DNA of 54,666 bases. It comes from an uncultured Shimia sp. GTDB taxonomy: Bacteria > Pseudomonadota > Alphaproteobacteria > Rhodobacterales > Rhodobacteraceae. Below the pieces are notes generated by a model, which saw only the letters and a list, made by a program, of their open reading frames with translations, made no database searches and was not told the DNA's origin. This document shows, piece after piece, positions 18,961-28,140 of the stretch (position 1 is its first letter; each line of letters starts with the position of its first letter). The stretch lies in contig NZ_CAJXIV010000015.1 in NCBI RefSeq assembly GCF_913054185.1, forward strand, positions 1-54,666, written 5' to 3'. The translations under genes were made by a program, and so were the position numbers.

Positions 18961-19994
18961 GAAGATTTGTACCGCCGCTGATAGCGTTGGCCCATAGAGG
19001 TCAGGATCTCATAGCCTATTGTGCCCGCGGCATCGGCCAGCGCATCAACCGATTGGTGTTGGCCCAACAGCTCGACTTCGCGTGGCACGTCAGACAGGTC
19101 CGTCACATCGATGCCAATCAAGTCCATTGAAATGCGGCCAATCAGCGGGCAGCGGTCTTCGCCTGCAAAAGTGGCGACCTTGCCGCTCATCGCCCGCAGA
19201 ATTCCGTCGGCATAGCCGGCCGCAAGCGTGGCCACTTTGCTGTCACGCTCCGCAATCCAGGCATTGCCATATCCAACGCTTTCACCTTCGGCCACGTCGC
19301 GCACTTGAATCACGGGAAGGCGCAGGCTTGTCACCGGGCTGGCATCCACAAATGGCATGCCCCCATAAAGCCCGACACCAGGTCGGGTCAGATCAAAGTG
19401 GTAGTCGTCGCCCAACAAAATTCCGCCTGTTGCCGCCAATGAACGTGGCACATCCAGCCCGTCTGTCATGGCTTTGAAGGCTGCCAATTGCTGCGGGTTC
19501 ATCGGATGCTCTGGCTCATCAGCGCAGGCCAGATGGGACATGATCAACGTCGGGCCGCGCTGCAACACCAGCGTTTTCACCGCGTCCCACTCCGGCGCCT
19601 CTAGGCCTAAGCGGTTCATGCCGGTGTCCAACTGCACCCCAAAGGGATGCGCAGGCAGCGCCTCAACATGGCGCACAATCTGATCCACCGAATTCAACAT
19701 CGGGGTCAGGTTCATGTCGCTGATCATATCGGTGTCGCCGCGTACATGGCCGCCAAAGATGTTGATCTCCGGGTCCGGCCCAACCGCTTGCCGCAGGCTT
19801 GCGCCTTCTTCGGCGGCCGCAACAAAAAAGCGGGTCACACCTGCGCGCATCAACGCCCGCGCCACGCGGTCGGCACCAAGCCCGTATCCGTCCGCTTTCA
19901 CCACCGCTGCGGTGGTCACTTGCGTCTGAGCGTCCAGCGCCCGCCAATTGTTGATCAGGGCGTCGAGGTCGATTGTCAAAGTTGCAGTAGCCAT
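18957..19994 (-). CDS. alr: Alanine racemase
   Basis: PLP enzyme converting L- to D-alanine for peptidoglycan. In the 345-residue product from ATG 19994 the PLP lysine is Lys33 in [10 protein letters not shown], and the second catalytic base region reads [12 protein letters not shown] near residue 255. Start chosen so that [13 protein letters not shown] gives the usual family N-terminus; an upstream alternative at 20036 adds 14 atypical residues. It leads the coupled alr-mlaE-mlaF unit. One copy of the conserved intergenic element lies about 105 bases upstream. Confidence 0.94.
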   Translation of the reverse strand: MATATLTIDLDALINNWRALDAQTQVTTAAVVKADGYGLGADRVARALMRAGVTRFFVAAAEEGASLRQAVGPDPEINIFGGHVRGDTDMISDMNLTPMLNSVDQIVRHVEALPAHPFGVQLDTGMNRLGLEAPEWDAVKTLVLQRGPTLIMSHLACADEPEHPMNPQQLAAFKAMTDGLDVPRSLAATGGILLGDDYHFDLTRPGVGLYGGMPFVDASPVTSLRLPVIQVRDVAEGESVGYGNAWIAERDSKVATLAAGYADGILRAMSGKVATFAGEDRCPLIGRISMDLIGIDVTDLSDVPREVELLGQHQSVDALADAAGTIGYEILTSMGQRYQRRYKSS

Positions 19995-20097
19995 GACGGT
20001 GTTTGTTGACGCCAGACCTCTCAAGGTCAAGGCCAAAGGCAGTGCGATTTTCCCCGTTGCACCGAACTGTGGCTTAAGGAGTGCCTATTGCGGCGCG

Positions 20098-20151
20098 CCC
20101 AAATTTTGCACCTCCGCAAAACAGCCGTGATACAGACAACTTACCGACGTT
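20098..20151 (-). repeat. Conserved 42-nt intergenic element, copy A
   Basis: Read on the minus strand this begins ACGTCGGTA, two bases, then TTGTCTGTA, and continues into a block ending CTGTTTTGCGGAGGTG. It matches copy C (39447) at 35 of 42 positions and copy B (54507) at 33 of 42, by eye. It lies between the dnaB stop (46 bases before it) and the alr start (about 105 bases after it), both on the same strand. No coding potential or known family is recognised. Confidence 0.75.
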
Positions 20152-20196
20152 CAAATCGCCGCCAAAATCGGGGTTAATGCAGCGATTCGATCAACC

Positions 20197-21684
20197 CTAG
20201 TACTCGTCGTCACCGCCGTGCTGCCAGGGTTGCACAAGGTTGCCAAAGCGGGTGAACTGCCCTTCAAACGACAATTCAACTGTGCCAATTGGACCGTGAC
20301 GTTGCTTGCCCAAAATCACCTCGGCGCGCCCATGCAGGCGCTCCATGCGTTCCTGCCACGCGGCCATTTCGTCCAGCCGCTCGTCAGAGGGCTTTTCCCG
20401 TTCCACATAGTATTCTTCGCGGAACACAAACATCACCACATCCGCATCCTGCTCAATCGATCCGGATTCCCGCAAGTCACTGAGTTGTGGGCGTTTATCG
20501 TCGCGACTTTCCACCGTACGGGAGAGCTGGGAGAGACCAATCACTGGAATGTTGAGCTCCTTGGCGATGGCTTTCATACCCATGGAAATCTCACCAATTT
20601 CCTGCACCCGGTTCTCGGCCGTGCCGCGACACAGCTGCAAATAGTCGATGATCAACAGGTCCAGACCATGGGTCCGCTTCAAGCGCCGTGCCCGCGCCGC
20701 CAACTGTGCAATCGGCAGGGCCGGGGTGTCGTCGATGAAAAGCGGACAGGCCTCAAGGTCTTTAGCGGCTTGAACAAATCGCCGAAACTCCTCTTCGGTC
20801 ATGTCGCCCTTACGGATCTGTTCCGAAGGAATTTCTGCCGCCTCAGACAAGATACGCGCCGCCAATTGTTCGGCTGACATCTCGAGGCTACAAAACGCAA
20901 CCACACCGCCTTCAACAGCGCCTTCGCTGCCATCCGGCTTAACGCCTTTTTTATAAGCCTTTGCCACGTTAAATGCGACGTTGGTGGCCAGCGAGGTTTT
21001 CCCCATCGAAGGCCGCCCGGCGAGGATCAGCAAGTCAGATGGGTGCAGCCCGCCAAGCTTCTTATCGAGGTCGATCAAACCTGTCGAAATACCGGCAAGA
21101 CCACCATCTCGCTGGTAGGCAGCGTTTGCGGTGTTCACCGCTTGAGTTACCGCCTTCAAAAAGCTGACATATCCGCGCTCAGATGTGCCCTGTTCCGAGA
21201 GTTTGTAGAGCGCCTGTTCGGCCTCAACAATCTGCTCTTTCGGCTCCAGCTTGATGTCAGCTTTTTTAGCTTTGGACGCGATGTTATTGCCCAGATCAAT
21301 CAGCTCACGGCGCATCGCCATATCGTAGATCATCTGCGCGTAATCGGCTGCGGCAAAAGAAGAAATTGCAGATCCCGCCAGGCGCACAAGGTAAGCAGGG
21401 CCACCCAATTCGATCAGGCCAGGGTCATCTTCCATAAAGGCTTTGAGCGTCACTGGAGAGGCAAGGTTGTTCTTGGCAATACGCGCGGCGGCAATCTCAT
21501 AAATGCGAGAATGCACGGGTTCGTAAAAGTGGGTGGAATTGATAACCGAGGCGACGCGATCAAAAATGTCATTGTTGGTCAGAATGGCGCCCAGAAGCTG
21601 CTGTTCTGCCTCAATGGAATGCGGCAAGGCATCGATGCTTGCGGCTTCAGTATCACCCGTATTGATGTTTGCAATTTCGTTCAT
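20197..21684 (-). CDS. dnaB: Replicative DNA helicase
   Basis: Hexameric 5'-3' helicase of the replication fork. The 495-residue protein opens with the family N-terminal block PHSIEAEQQLLGAIL, has Walker A GRPSMGKTSLA near residue 215, Walker B LLIIDYLQL, and the C-terminal DLRESGSIEQDADVV and KQRHGPIGTVELSF motifs. No intein is present. The ATG at 21684 has a G-rich ribosome-binding stretch upstream; a TTG four codons earlier is less likely. Two DnaA-box-like sites lie about 70-90 bases upstream. Confidence 0.97.
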   Translation of the reverse strand: MNEIANINTGDTEAASIDALPHSIEAEQQLLGAILTNNDIFDRVASVINSTHFYEPVHSRIYEIAAARIAKNNLASPVTLKAFMEDDPGLIELGGPAYLVRLAGSAISSFAAADYAQMIYDMAMRRELIDLGNNIASKAKKADIKLEPKEQIVEAEQALYKLSEQGTSERGYVSFLKAVTQAVNTANAAYQRDGGLAGISTGLIDLDKKLGGLHPSDLLILAGRPSMGKTSLATNVAFNVAKAYKKGVKPDGSEGAVEGGVVAFCSLEMSAEQLAARILSEAAEIPSEQIRKGDMTEEEFRRFVQAAKDLEACPLFIDDTPALPIAQLAARARRLKRTHGLDLLIIDYLQLCRGTAENRVQEIGEISMGMKAIAKELNIPVIGLSQLSRTVESRDDKRPQLSDLRESGSIEQDADVVMFVFREEYYVEREKPSDERLDEMAAWQERMERLHGRAEVILGKQRHGPIGTVELSFEGQFTRFGNLVQPWQHGGDDEY

Positions 21685-21753
21685 GTCTGCCCCCAAATGC
21701 CCCGCGCAACCGGTTCTAAACCAGCCGTCTTAAACAGGGCAACTTGTATGTTT

Positions 21754-21774
21754 TTGTGGATCGCCTGTGGATAA
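21754..21774. promoter_or_regulatory. DnaA boxes upstream of dnaB
   Basis: TGTGGATAA at 21766-21774 is the exact complement of the consensus DnaA box TTATCCACA. Twelve bases away, TTGTGGATC at 21754-21762 differs by one base from the variant TTGTGGATA. Both lie in the intergenic region between pyrE and dnaB, 70-90 bases from the dnaB start, and could tie dnaB expression to DnaA. Binding is inferred from sequence only. Confidence 0.6.
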
Positions 21775-21777
21775 CTC

Positions 21778-21806
21778 CGCCCGCCCTGATATTGTCAGGA
21801 CGGGCG
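21778..21806 (-). terminator. Strong stem-loop after pyrE
   Basis: A 12-bp stem with one mismatch (21778-21789 with 21795-21806) and a 5-base loop lies about 70 bases beyond the pyrE stop. There is no U-run on the minus-strand transcript, so it may be a Rho-type or processing hairpin rather than a classical intrinsic terminator. It abuts the DnaA boxes. Confidence 0.5.
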
Positions 21807-21877
21807 TCGATGCGTCAACATCTTGTGCGGTTGAGGGTGTTTTTACCTCAAATGTGCTCGGTTTTCCGCCGAAAGGC

Positions 21878-22558
21878 TTAGGACCCCTTGCGGGCTTCCT
21901 GCCAGGTGCGCGGATCTTTGAGGAAAGTCTCAACTTCCGACAGTGTCTCTTCAGAGAACACACCCTGCGCTTTGGCTTCTGCCAGCACATCCCACCAGGT
22001 GCAGAGGTAGTGCAGGGCAACGCCATGGTCGCCCAAGGTCTTCTCGGTTTCCGGGAAGATGTCGTAGTAGAAAATCACCGCAGTATTGCCACAGGTCGCG
22101 CCGGTCTCGCGGATCGCATCGACAAAGGACAATTTGGAGCCCCCATCGGTGGTTAGGTCTTCCACCAACAACACCCGTTCACCTTCGCTCATCGCGCCTT
22201 CAATACGAGCGTTTTTGCCGTAACCCTTTGGCTTCTTACGCACATAGGTCATTGGCAGCGCCATGCGCTCGGCCACCAACGCGGCAAAAGGAATACCTGC
22301 GGTTTCACCACCAGCGATGTTGTCAAACGCCTCAAACCCGGCCTCGCGCATCACGGTGACGGTCATGAAATCCATCAAGGTCGCACGAATGCGGGGGAAG
22401 GAGATCAGCTTGCGGCAATCAATGTAGCTTGGGCTCGGCAGGCCGGAGGCCAGTGTGTACGGCTCATCGGTGTTGAAGTTCACCGCGCCAATTTCCAGCA
22501 GCATACGGGCTGTCAGGCGGGCGATTTCTTCTTTTGGCGGAAAGGCAGTCGGGATCAT
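21878..22558 (-). CDS. pyrE: Orotate phosphoribosyltransferase
   Basis: Converts orotate and PRPP to OMP in pyrimidine synthesis. The 226-residue protein has the N-terminal [16 protein letters not shown] block, the lysine-rich loop [15 protein letters not shown] and the PRPP-binding motif [13 protein letters not shown]. It follows pyrC by 27 bases on the same strand, forming a pyrC-pyrE unit. Confidence 0.95.
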   Translation of the reverse strand: MIPTAFPPKEEIARLTARMLLEIGAVNFNTDEPYTLASGLPSPSYIDCRKLISFPRIRATLMDFMTVTVMREAGFEAFDNIAGGETAGIPFAALVAERMALPMTYVRKKPKGYGKNARIEGAMSEGERVLLVEDLTTDGGSKLSFVDAIRETGATCGNTAVIFYYDIFPETEKTLGDHGVALHYLCTWWDVLAEAKAQGVFSEETLSEVETFLKDPRTWQEARKGS

Positions 22559-22585
22559 TTTGGTATCCTTTGGCAGCGGAAATTC

Positions 22586-23629
22586 TTAGTCAGCAACGGT
22601 CCAGAACACGTCATAGCCCGGATCAAAAACGGTGACCGGCCCATTGGCGCTCTCGATTTTGTCTGGGAAGACAGTGGCTTGTTCGTTCTTCACAAGCGTG
22701 ATGTTTTCTTCGTTCACCGGCAAGCCGTAGAAGTTTGGGCCATTGCGGCTTGCAAAGCCTTCCAGATTATCCAGCGCACCATCTTCTTCAAAGACATGTG
22801 CCAAAAGCGCCATGGTGTTGGTGGCGGTGAAACAGCCAGCGCAGCCACAGGCGCTTTCTTTGTCGCCATCCAGATGCGGCGCGCTGTCTGTGCCCAAGAA
22901 GAACCGCGCATCCCCAGACGTTGCCGCCGCACGTAGCGCCAAACGGTGCTCTTCGCGCTTGGCCACAGGCAGGCAGTAGTAGTGCGGTTTGATACCGCCC
23001 ACGAGGAGGTGGTTGCGGTTGATGATCAGGTGGTGCGTGGTGATTGTTGCGCCCAGATCGGTCGCATTGTCCTGCACATACGCAACACCGTCACGGGTTG
23101 TGATATGTTCCATAATCACGCGCAGTCCCGGCGTGGCCTTGCGGATTGGATCTAACACGCGGTCGATAAAAATCGCTTCGCGGTCAAAAATATCGATGTC
23201 GTGGTCGGTGACCTCGCCATGTACACAGAGCGGCAGGCCGATCTCGGCCATCTTGTCCAAGCAGGCGCGCACGTTTTTGAAATCCGACACGCCGCTAGCG
23301 GAATTGGTAGTTGCGCCTGCAGGGTAAAGTTTGACCGCTTTGATCAACCCCGTGGCGTGCGCTTTCGCGATGTCTTCAGGGTCGCTCTCTTCGGTGAGGT
23401 AGAGCGTCATCAGTGGCTCAAAGCGCATACCCTCTGGTAGTGCAGCCATAATGCGGTCTTTGTAGGCCACGGCCTGTGCCCCAGTCACAACTGGCGGTAC
23501 CAGGTTGGGCATGATGATCGCACGTGCAAAGTGGCGCGCGGTTTCAGGCAAGACGGCTTGGAGCATCGCGCCATCGCGCAGATGCAAATGCCAGTCATCG
23601 GGGCGGGCAATGGTCAGGTTTTGGGTCAT
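22586..23629 (-). CDS. pyrC: Dihydroorotase (class II, E. coli type)
   Basis: Cyclises carbamoyl-aspartate to dihydroorotate. The 347-residue protein begins with the metal-binding [12 protein letters not shown], carries the lysine region [14 protein letters not shown] (carbamylated Lys near residue 95), CVHGEV and MEHITT metal ligands, and the catalytic Asp motif FLGTDSAPH near 250. Length and order match the E. coli PyrC class rather than the longer allantoinase-like form. First gene of the pyrC-pyrE unit. Confidence 0.96.
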   Translation of the reverse strand: MTQNLTIARPDDWHLHLRDGAMLQAVLPETARHFARAIIMPNLVPPVVTGAQAVAYKDRIMAALPEGMRFEPLMTLYLTEESDPEDIAKAHATGLIKAVKLYPAGATTNSASGVSDFKNVRACLDKMAEIGLPLCVHGEVTDHDIDIFDREAIFIDRVLDPIRKATPGLRVIMEHITTRDGVAYVQDNATDLGATITTHHLIINRNHLLVGGIKPHYYCLPVAKREEHRLALRAAATSGDARFFLGTDSAPHLDGDKESACGCAGCFTATNTMALLAHVFEEDGALDNLEGFASRNGPNFYGLPVNEENITLVKNEQATVFPDKIESANGPVTVFDPGYDVFWTVAD

Positions 23630-23701
23630 AGGCGCGGCTTACACAATGCCGGGACCAGTGGCTAGTCTTTGCACGCAATTCTTGGCGATTTTGCGCCTAA
23701 A

Positions 23702-24646
23702 TTAGCTGGCCAACCGTCCTTGATCCGCCTTCTGCACCAAGGCGTTCAAATGCCGTAAGAACCGCGGCTCTTTGAGACGACTTGCGACGTTGGCACAGAG
23801 CAGAGCTGTGACAAACGGGCGATTCTTCTGCGACACCTCGCGCAACAAACGGTCCAAATATGGAATATGCGCCCGCCGCGCCCGGTAGAGTTTGTAAAAG
23901 GCCGCGCGGCTCAACGTTCCTGCGCCGGCTTTCACCAGAACCCGATACAGAATCTGCATTTCCAGCAAATCTTCTTCCGGGGAGGCCCCCAAATGCGGCG
24001 TTGGCAACAACACCGTGTTCTCGCGCGAAAAAAGTGCGGCGTGTACCGCGTCCAGAGTTTGGTGTGGATCATAGATTACAAAGCAGCGGTCTGCTGTGGC
24101 TGCCATATCCGGTGCAAAGCCATATTGCCCGTCAAAGGCAATTTTGCGAGCGTGAGGAAAACGCTTGTCCCAGCCTGCCAATCGTGGGGCAAGGGTCGCC
24201 TGAGGTCGAACCGCAACAACTTGCGCATCCGTTGCAACAATCGAAAAGCCCGCAGCGGCATAGCCACATGATCCGGCGCCATAAAATACGACTTCGTCAA
24301 ACTCATCAAAGAAGCCGTCGTCGGACAGGCGATCAAAATAGGCGATGACTTCCGGGTCGCGAAACCATGTGTCTCCGTCGCTCAACACACAAAGGTGAGA
24401 CCAGCCCAATTCGCGCACCAACTCCCAGCCCAAAGGATGGCCCGTGTCGCCGCGTTTCTGAATGCTATCAATGGTTTCAAAGGTGACCAAAAGGACAGGT
24501 TTGTCCTCTACCAAGGTCGCCCAGTGGCGCTTTCCCAACGGTTGATAGTGACCATGTGCCTCAGCAACATTTTCCAATTGGGATAGCCATTCATCCCGTG
24601 ACAATCCAAGCATCGGCGTGTCAAAGCCGTTGGCAGTGTCCTGCAT
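23702..24646 (-). CDS. Conserved protein of unknown function, alpha/beta-hydrolase-like motif
   Basis: A 314-residue protein. Its central part contains FYGAGSCGYAAAGFSIVA, which resembles a G-x-S-x-G nucleophile elbow with flanking strand and helix, followed by VVAVRPQATL and later CFVIYDPHQTLDAVHAALF. As I recall, relatives in Rhodobacteraceae are often labelled phosphoadenosine phosphosulfate reductase, but no SGGKDS-type PP-loop or redox cysteine pair is visible, so I do not accept that name. It diverges from the MoxR gene across about 210 bases. Confidence 0.7.
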   Translation of the reverse strand: MQDTANGFDTPMLGLSRDEWLSQLENVAEAHGHYQPLGKRHWATLVEDKPVLLVTFETIDSIQKRGDTGHPLGWELVRELGWSHLCVLSDGDTWFRDPEVIAYFDRLSDDGFFDEFDEVVFYGAGSCGYAAAGFSIVATDAQVVAVRPQATLAPRLAGWDKRFPHARKIAFDGQYGFAPDMAATADRCFVIYDPHQTLDAVHAALFSRENTVLLPTPHLGASPEEDLLEMQILYRVLVKAGAGTLSRAAFYKLYRARRAHIPYLDRLLREVSQKNRPFVTALLCANVASRLKEPRFLRHLNALVQKADQGRLAS

Positions 24647-24802
24647 GTCGATGTTTTTCCTTACGCCCCTGGCCTTTACGGCCTGATGATTTGGCCTTGT
24701 TTCGTGGCCTTTGCGGAGACCATATAAGCCATTTACGGCAAAAATTGGGAAGGTTTCGCGCTTTCTCTACAACTTTTGTCGCGGTGGCAAACGCTTGACG
24801 TC

Positions 24803-24820
24803 CTGCATGCCCCCATGCAG
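24803..24820. promoter_or_regulatory. Perfect inverted repeat ahead of the MoxR gene
   Basis: CTGCATG and CATGCAG flank four C residues, 36 bases before the start of the MoxR gene and in the divergent gap with the unknown gene at 23702. It could be an operator or a leader hairpin; there is no U-run after it. Confidence 0.4.
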
Positions 24821-24855
24821 CGTGGCCTGAGCAGACTTTAGTCAAAGGCCCGCCA

Positions 24856-25764
24856 ATGCAGGACATTCAAAGTATCGATCACATTCAAAGCCTTCTGGCT
24901 GAAGAAGGCTACGTATGTGGGCGGCCACTGGCGACAGTTGTTTTTTTGGCTTTGCGCCTTGGTCGGCCGATTTTTTTGGAGGGCGAAGCTGGGGTTGGCA
25001 AAACTGAAATTGCCAAGGCGCTTTCGGCCGCGTTGGGCCGCAGTCTGATCCGGCTGCAGTGTTACGAAGGCCTTGATGCTTCCAGTGCGGTGTACGAATG
25101 GAATTTTGCGGCGCAAATGGTGGCCATCCGCACGGCAGAAGCTAGCGGTGGCGCGGATCGCAGCGCGTTGCAGGAAGAGCTGTTTGGCCCGGATTATCTG
25201 GTTGAGAGACCTCTGCTAAAGGCAATGCGCCCAGACCCTGCAGGTGCCCCGGTCTTGCTGATAGATGAGCTTGACCGCACCGACGAGCCATTTGAGGCTT
25301 TTTTGTTGGAGGCGCTCAGCGATTTTCAAATGACCATCCCGGAAATCGGCACCATCAAGGCGCCTGAACCTCCGATTGTGATTGTCACGTCGAACCGGAC
25401 ACGCGAAGTGCACGACGCTCTTAAGCGTCGGTGTCTCTATCACTGGGTCGACTACCCTGATTTTGATCGCGAAATGGCAATTCTGCGCGCTCGGGCACCT
25501 GAAGCGGCTGAAAGCCTGAGCCGGGAAGTCGTGGCTTTTATTCAAAGGCTCCGCACCGAAGATCTCTTTAAAAAACCGGGTGTTGCGGAAACCATTGACT
25601 GGGCCAAGTGCCTCTTGGCCTTGGATGTTTTGACCCTAAGCCCCGAGGTGATTGCCGACACGCTTGGTGCCGTTCTTAAGTACCAGGACGACATTGCCAA
25701 ATTGCAAGGCTCAGAAGCCAAAAAGCTGTTGGATGAGTCCCGCGTGTCTCTGGAACCTGCCTGA
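24856..25764 (+). CDS. coxD: MoxR-family AAA ATPase (CoxD-like)
   Basis: AAA+ ATPase thought to act as a chaperone in maturing the molybdenum site of CO-dehydrogenase-type enzymes. In 302 residues it has Walker A GEAGVGKTEIAKAL near residue 43, Walker B VLLIDELDRTDEPFEAFLLE, sensor 1 IVTSNRTREVHDALKRRC, and helical C-terminus. Together with the VWA protein 60 bases downstream it forms the MoxR-VWA pair typical of cox clusters. The start at 24856 lies just after the inverted repeat at 24803. Confidence 0.9.
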   Translation: MQDIQSIDHIQSLLAEEGYVCGRPLATVVFLALRLGRPIFLEGEAGVGKTEIAKALSAALGRSLIRLQCYEGLDASSAVYEWNFAAQMVAIRTAEASGGADRSALQEELFGPDYLVERPLLKAMRPDPAGAPVLLIDELDRTDEPFEAFLLEALSDFQMTIPEIGTIKAPEPPIVIVTSNRTREVHDALKRRCLYHWVDYPDFDREMAILRARAPEAAESLSREVVAFIQRLRTEDLFKKPGVAETIDWAKCLLALDVLTLSPEVIADTLGAVLKYQDDIAKLQGSEAKKLLDESRVSLEPA

Positions 25765-25824
25765 TGTATCTAGGGGGGCGAATTGGCTGGGCGACCATAG
25801 GCAGCTGGCACCTTATTGTGTGCC

Positions 25825-27081
25825 ATGGCTGAATACCTTCCGCTTGAGATCCCGGAGGATCCAAAACTAACGCACAACATCACTTGGTTTGCGCGGGCCC
25901 TCCGCAAGGCGGGATTGCCCATTGGTCCCGGGCGCGTGATTGATGCCATTTGCGCTGTTGAAGCTGCAGGGTTCACCAGCAAGCAAGACTTCTATTGGGC
26001 CCTGCACGCCTGTTTTGTGTCTCGTCCCGAGCACCGCACTGTGTTTGCTCAGGTGTTCCGACTTTATTGGCGTGATCCTCGTTACCTAGAGCACATGATG
26101 GCGATGATGCTGCCAGCCGTGCGCGGCGTGCAAGAGGAACGCGCGGGACAAGCCGGTGAAAAACGGGCGGCAGAGGCGCTTCTTGATGGCGCCAATCAAG
26201 ACATCCCCGAAGATGTGGCGCAAGAGGAAGCCGGAACCGAAATCGAAATTGATGCCTCTTTGACCATGTCACCAGAGGAGAAGCTGCGCTCGCTGGATTT
26301 TGAACAAATGAGCACGGAAGAAATTGCGCAAGCGAAGCGCATGCTGTCGCGCCTCACACTGCCTGTCAAACCCATTGCGTCTCGGCGCACCAAATCGGAT
26401 CCACTTGGGCGCAAGATTGATTGGCGCGCCACCATGCGTCAGTCCATGCGTCAAGGCGGGGACCTGTCCAGCTTGGCACATAAGAGCCAGCGCATCCGAT
26501 GGCCAAACCTTGTGGTGATATGCGATATTTCCGGGTCTATGAGCCAATACAGCCGCATGGTGCTGCATTTCTTGCATGCCGTTGCCAATAAAAAAGGCGC
26601 CGGATGGGCACGCGTGCATGGCTTCACTTTTGGTACACAACTGACCAACATCACGCGGCATTTGGCCACCCGGGATGTGGATGTGGCGCTGGCGGCAGCT
26701 GGGGCGGAAGCGCAGGATTGGGAGGGCGGCACTCGAATTGGGGAATGCTTGCACAGTTTTAACCGAGATTGGTCGCGTCGTGTGATGGGACAGGGCGCGG
26801 TTGTTCTGTTGATCACTGATGGGTTGGATCGTGGTGCGCCGGAGGCGTTGACCAAAGAAATGCAGCGGTTGCACCTGTCATCGAGACGTCTGATCTGGCT
26901 CAATCCGCTGCTCCGTTGGGAAGGGTTTGCGGCCAAAGCGCAAGGCATTCGCGCAATGTTGCCGCATGTTGACAGTTTCCGGGCGGGTCACTCAATTGCC
27001 TCCATTGAAGCGTTGGCTGAGGCCCTGTCTCGTCCTGACGATATGGGAGAGAAGGCGCGGCTACTTGAGGGGCTTCGGTAA
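25825..27081 (+). CDS. coxE: VWA-domain protein CoxE
   Basis: Partner of the MoxR ATPase in maturation of molybdo-hydroxylases. The 418-residue protein has a helical N-terminal region and a C-terminal von Willebrand A domain with an intact MIDAS motif DISGSMSQYS near residue 235, followed by the second metal-site segment TRIGECLHSFN and LLITDGLDRG. The ATG at 25825 was chosen; the upstream TTG adds three residues. XdhC follows after 90 bases. Confidence 0.9.
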   Translation: MAEYLPLEIPEDPKLTHNITWFARALRKAGLPIGPGRVIDAICAVEAAGFTSKQDFYWALHACFVSRPEHRTVFAQVFRLYWRDPRYLEHMMAMMLPAVRGVQEERAGQAGEKRAAEALLDGANQDIPEDVAQEEAGTEIEIDASLTMSPEEKLRSLDFEQMSTEEIAQAKRMLSRLTLPVKPIASRRTKSDPLGRKIDWRATMRQSMRQGGDLSSLAHKSQRIRWPNLVVICDISGSMSQYSRMVLHFLHAVANKKGAGWARVHGFTFGTQLTNITRHLATRDVDVALAAAGAEAQDWEGGTRIGECLHSFNRDWSRRVMGQGAVVLLITDGLDRGAPEALTKEMQRLHLSSRRLIWLNPLLRWEGFAAKAQGIRAMLPHVDSFRAGHSIASIEALAEALSRPDDMGEKARLLEGLR

Positions 27082-27171
27082 TGCGGATGTGCTTGTGAAG
27101 CGTATAGAAAAAGCAGGTCTTGCTGTTTCTCGCGGCGATGCCCATGTTTTTTTGCTCTGAGGGAGTGCAGA

Positions 27172-28140
27172 ATGAGCCAAGTACTTAAAGGCGCGCCAGA
27201 ATTGGCGCTGGAATGGCATCGTGCCGGACGCGGGGCGGCTTTGGCAACTGTGGTTGAGACCTGGGGATCGGCTCCCCGTCGGGTCGGCGCGCAAATGGTA
27301 GTGTCCGGCGATGGCCAGATTGAAGGCTCGGTATCTGGCGGTTGTGTCGAGGGTGCGGTGATGGTCGCGGCCCTCGACGCGATTGAAAGCGGCAAGGGCA
27401 CCTTGTTGGAATTTGGCGTCAGCGATGGAGATGCCTTTGCTGTTGGCTTGGCATGCGGTGGCACAATCAAGGTTCTGGTCGAACCTGTAGGAACCGTTCT
27501 CACCGAAGGTGTGCTGTCACAATTGGTTGAGGCCCGCGCGGCGCGCATAGCGGTGGCCTACGTTGCGGACGCCAAAACTGGCGGTGGCGATTTGACCAAA
27601 ACGGGCTTTGAAGATCGCTTTCGCATGGATCGATCAGGGATTGAAGATGACGGTCGCTTTGTTGCCATTCACAATCCTCCATTACGACTGATTGTTGTGG
27701 GGGCCGTGCATATCGCGCAAGCGTTGGTGCCTATGGCCCGTGTCGCCGGTTTTGATCCCGTAATTGTTGACCCACGGGCCGCGTTTGGCTCTGAGGCTCG
27801 GTTTCCCGGGGAGACTGTTGTGGATGAGTGGCCAGACGAGGCGCTGCAACACATTGGCGTTGATGCGCGAACGGCGCTGGTATTGTTGACCCACGATCCC
27901 AAACTCGACGATCCCGCGCTACATATCGCGTTGAAATCAGACATATTTTACATAGGTGCCCTTGGCAGTAAGAGAACCCACGCCAAGCGGGTTGAGCGTC
28001 TTCAGGACGCTGGGTATTCGGATGGGGCCATTGCTCGCATATACGGCCCAGTTGGATTGGATATCGGGGCGGCAAGCCCGTCCGAAATTGCTGTGTCCAT
28101 TTTGGGCGAAGTGTTGACGGTCCTGAGGAAAGGCGCATGA
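27172..28140 (+). CDS. xdhC: XdhC/CoxF-family molybdenum cofactor insertion protein
   Basis: XdhC proteins bind, sulfurate and deliver molybdenum cofactor to hydroxylases. The 322-residue product has the N-terminal XdhC/CoxI domain (ALATVVETWGSAPRRVGAQM, GSVSGGCVEGAV) and a C-terminal Rossmann-type domain (LIVVGAVHIAQALVPMA; YIGALGSKRTHAKRVERL). It lies directly ahead of the MoeA-like gene, overlapping it by four bases (ATGA). Confidence 0.92.
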   Translation: MSQVLKGAPELALEWHRAGRGAALATVVETWGSAPRRVGAQMVVSGDGQIEGSVSGGCVEGAVMVAALDAIESGKGTLLEFGVSDGDAFAVGLACGGTIKVLVEPVGTVLTEGVLSQLVEARAARIAVAYVADAKTGGGDLTKTGFEDRFRMDRSGIEDDGRFVAIHNPPLRLIVVGAVHIAQALVPMARVAGFDPVIVDPRAAFGSEARFPGETVVDEWPDEALQHIGVDARTALVLLTHDPKLDDPALHIALKSDIFYIGALGSKRTHAKRVERLQDAGYSDGAIARIYGPVGLDIGAASPSEIAVSILGEVLTVLRKGA

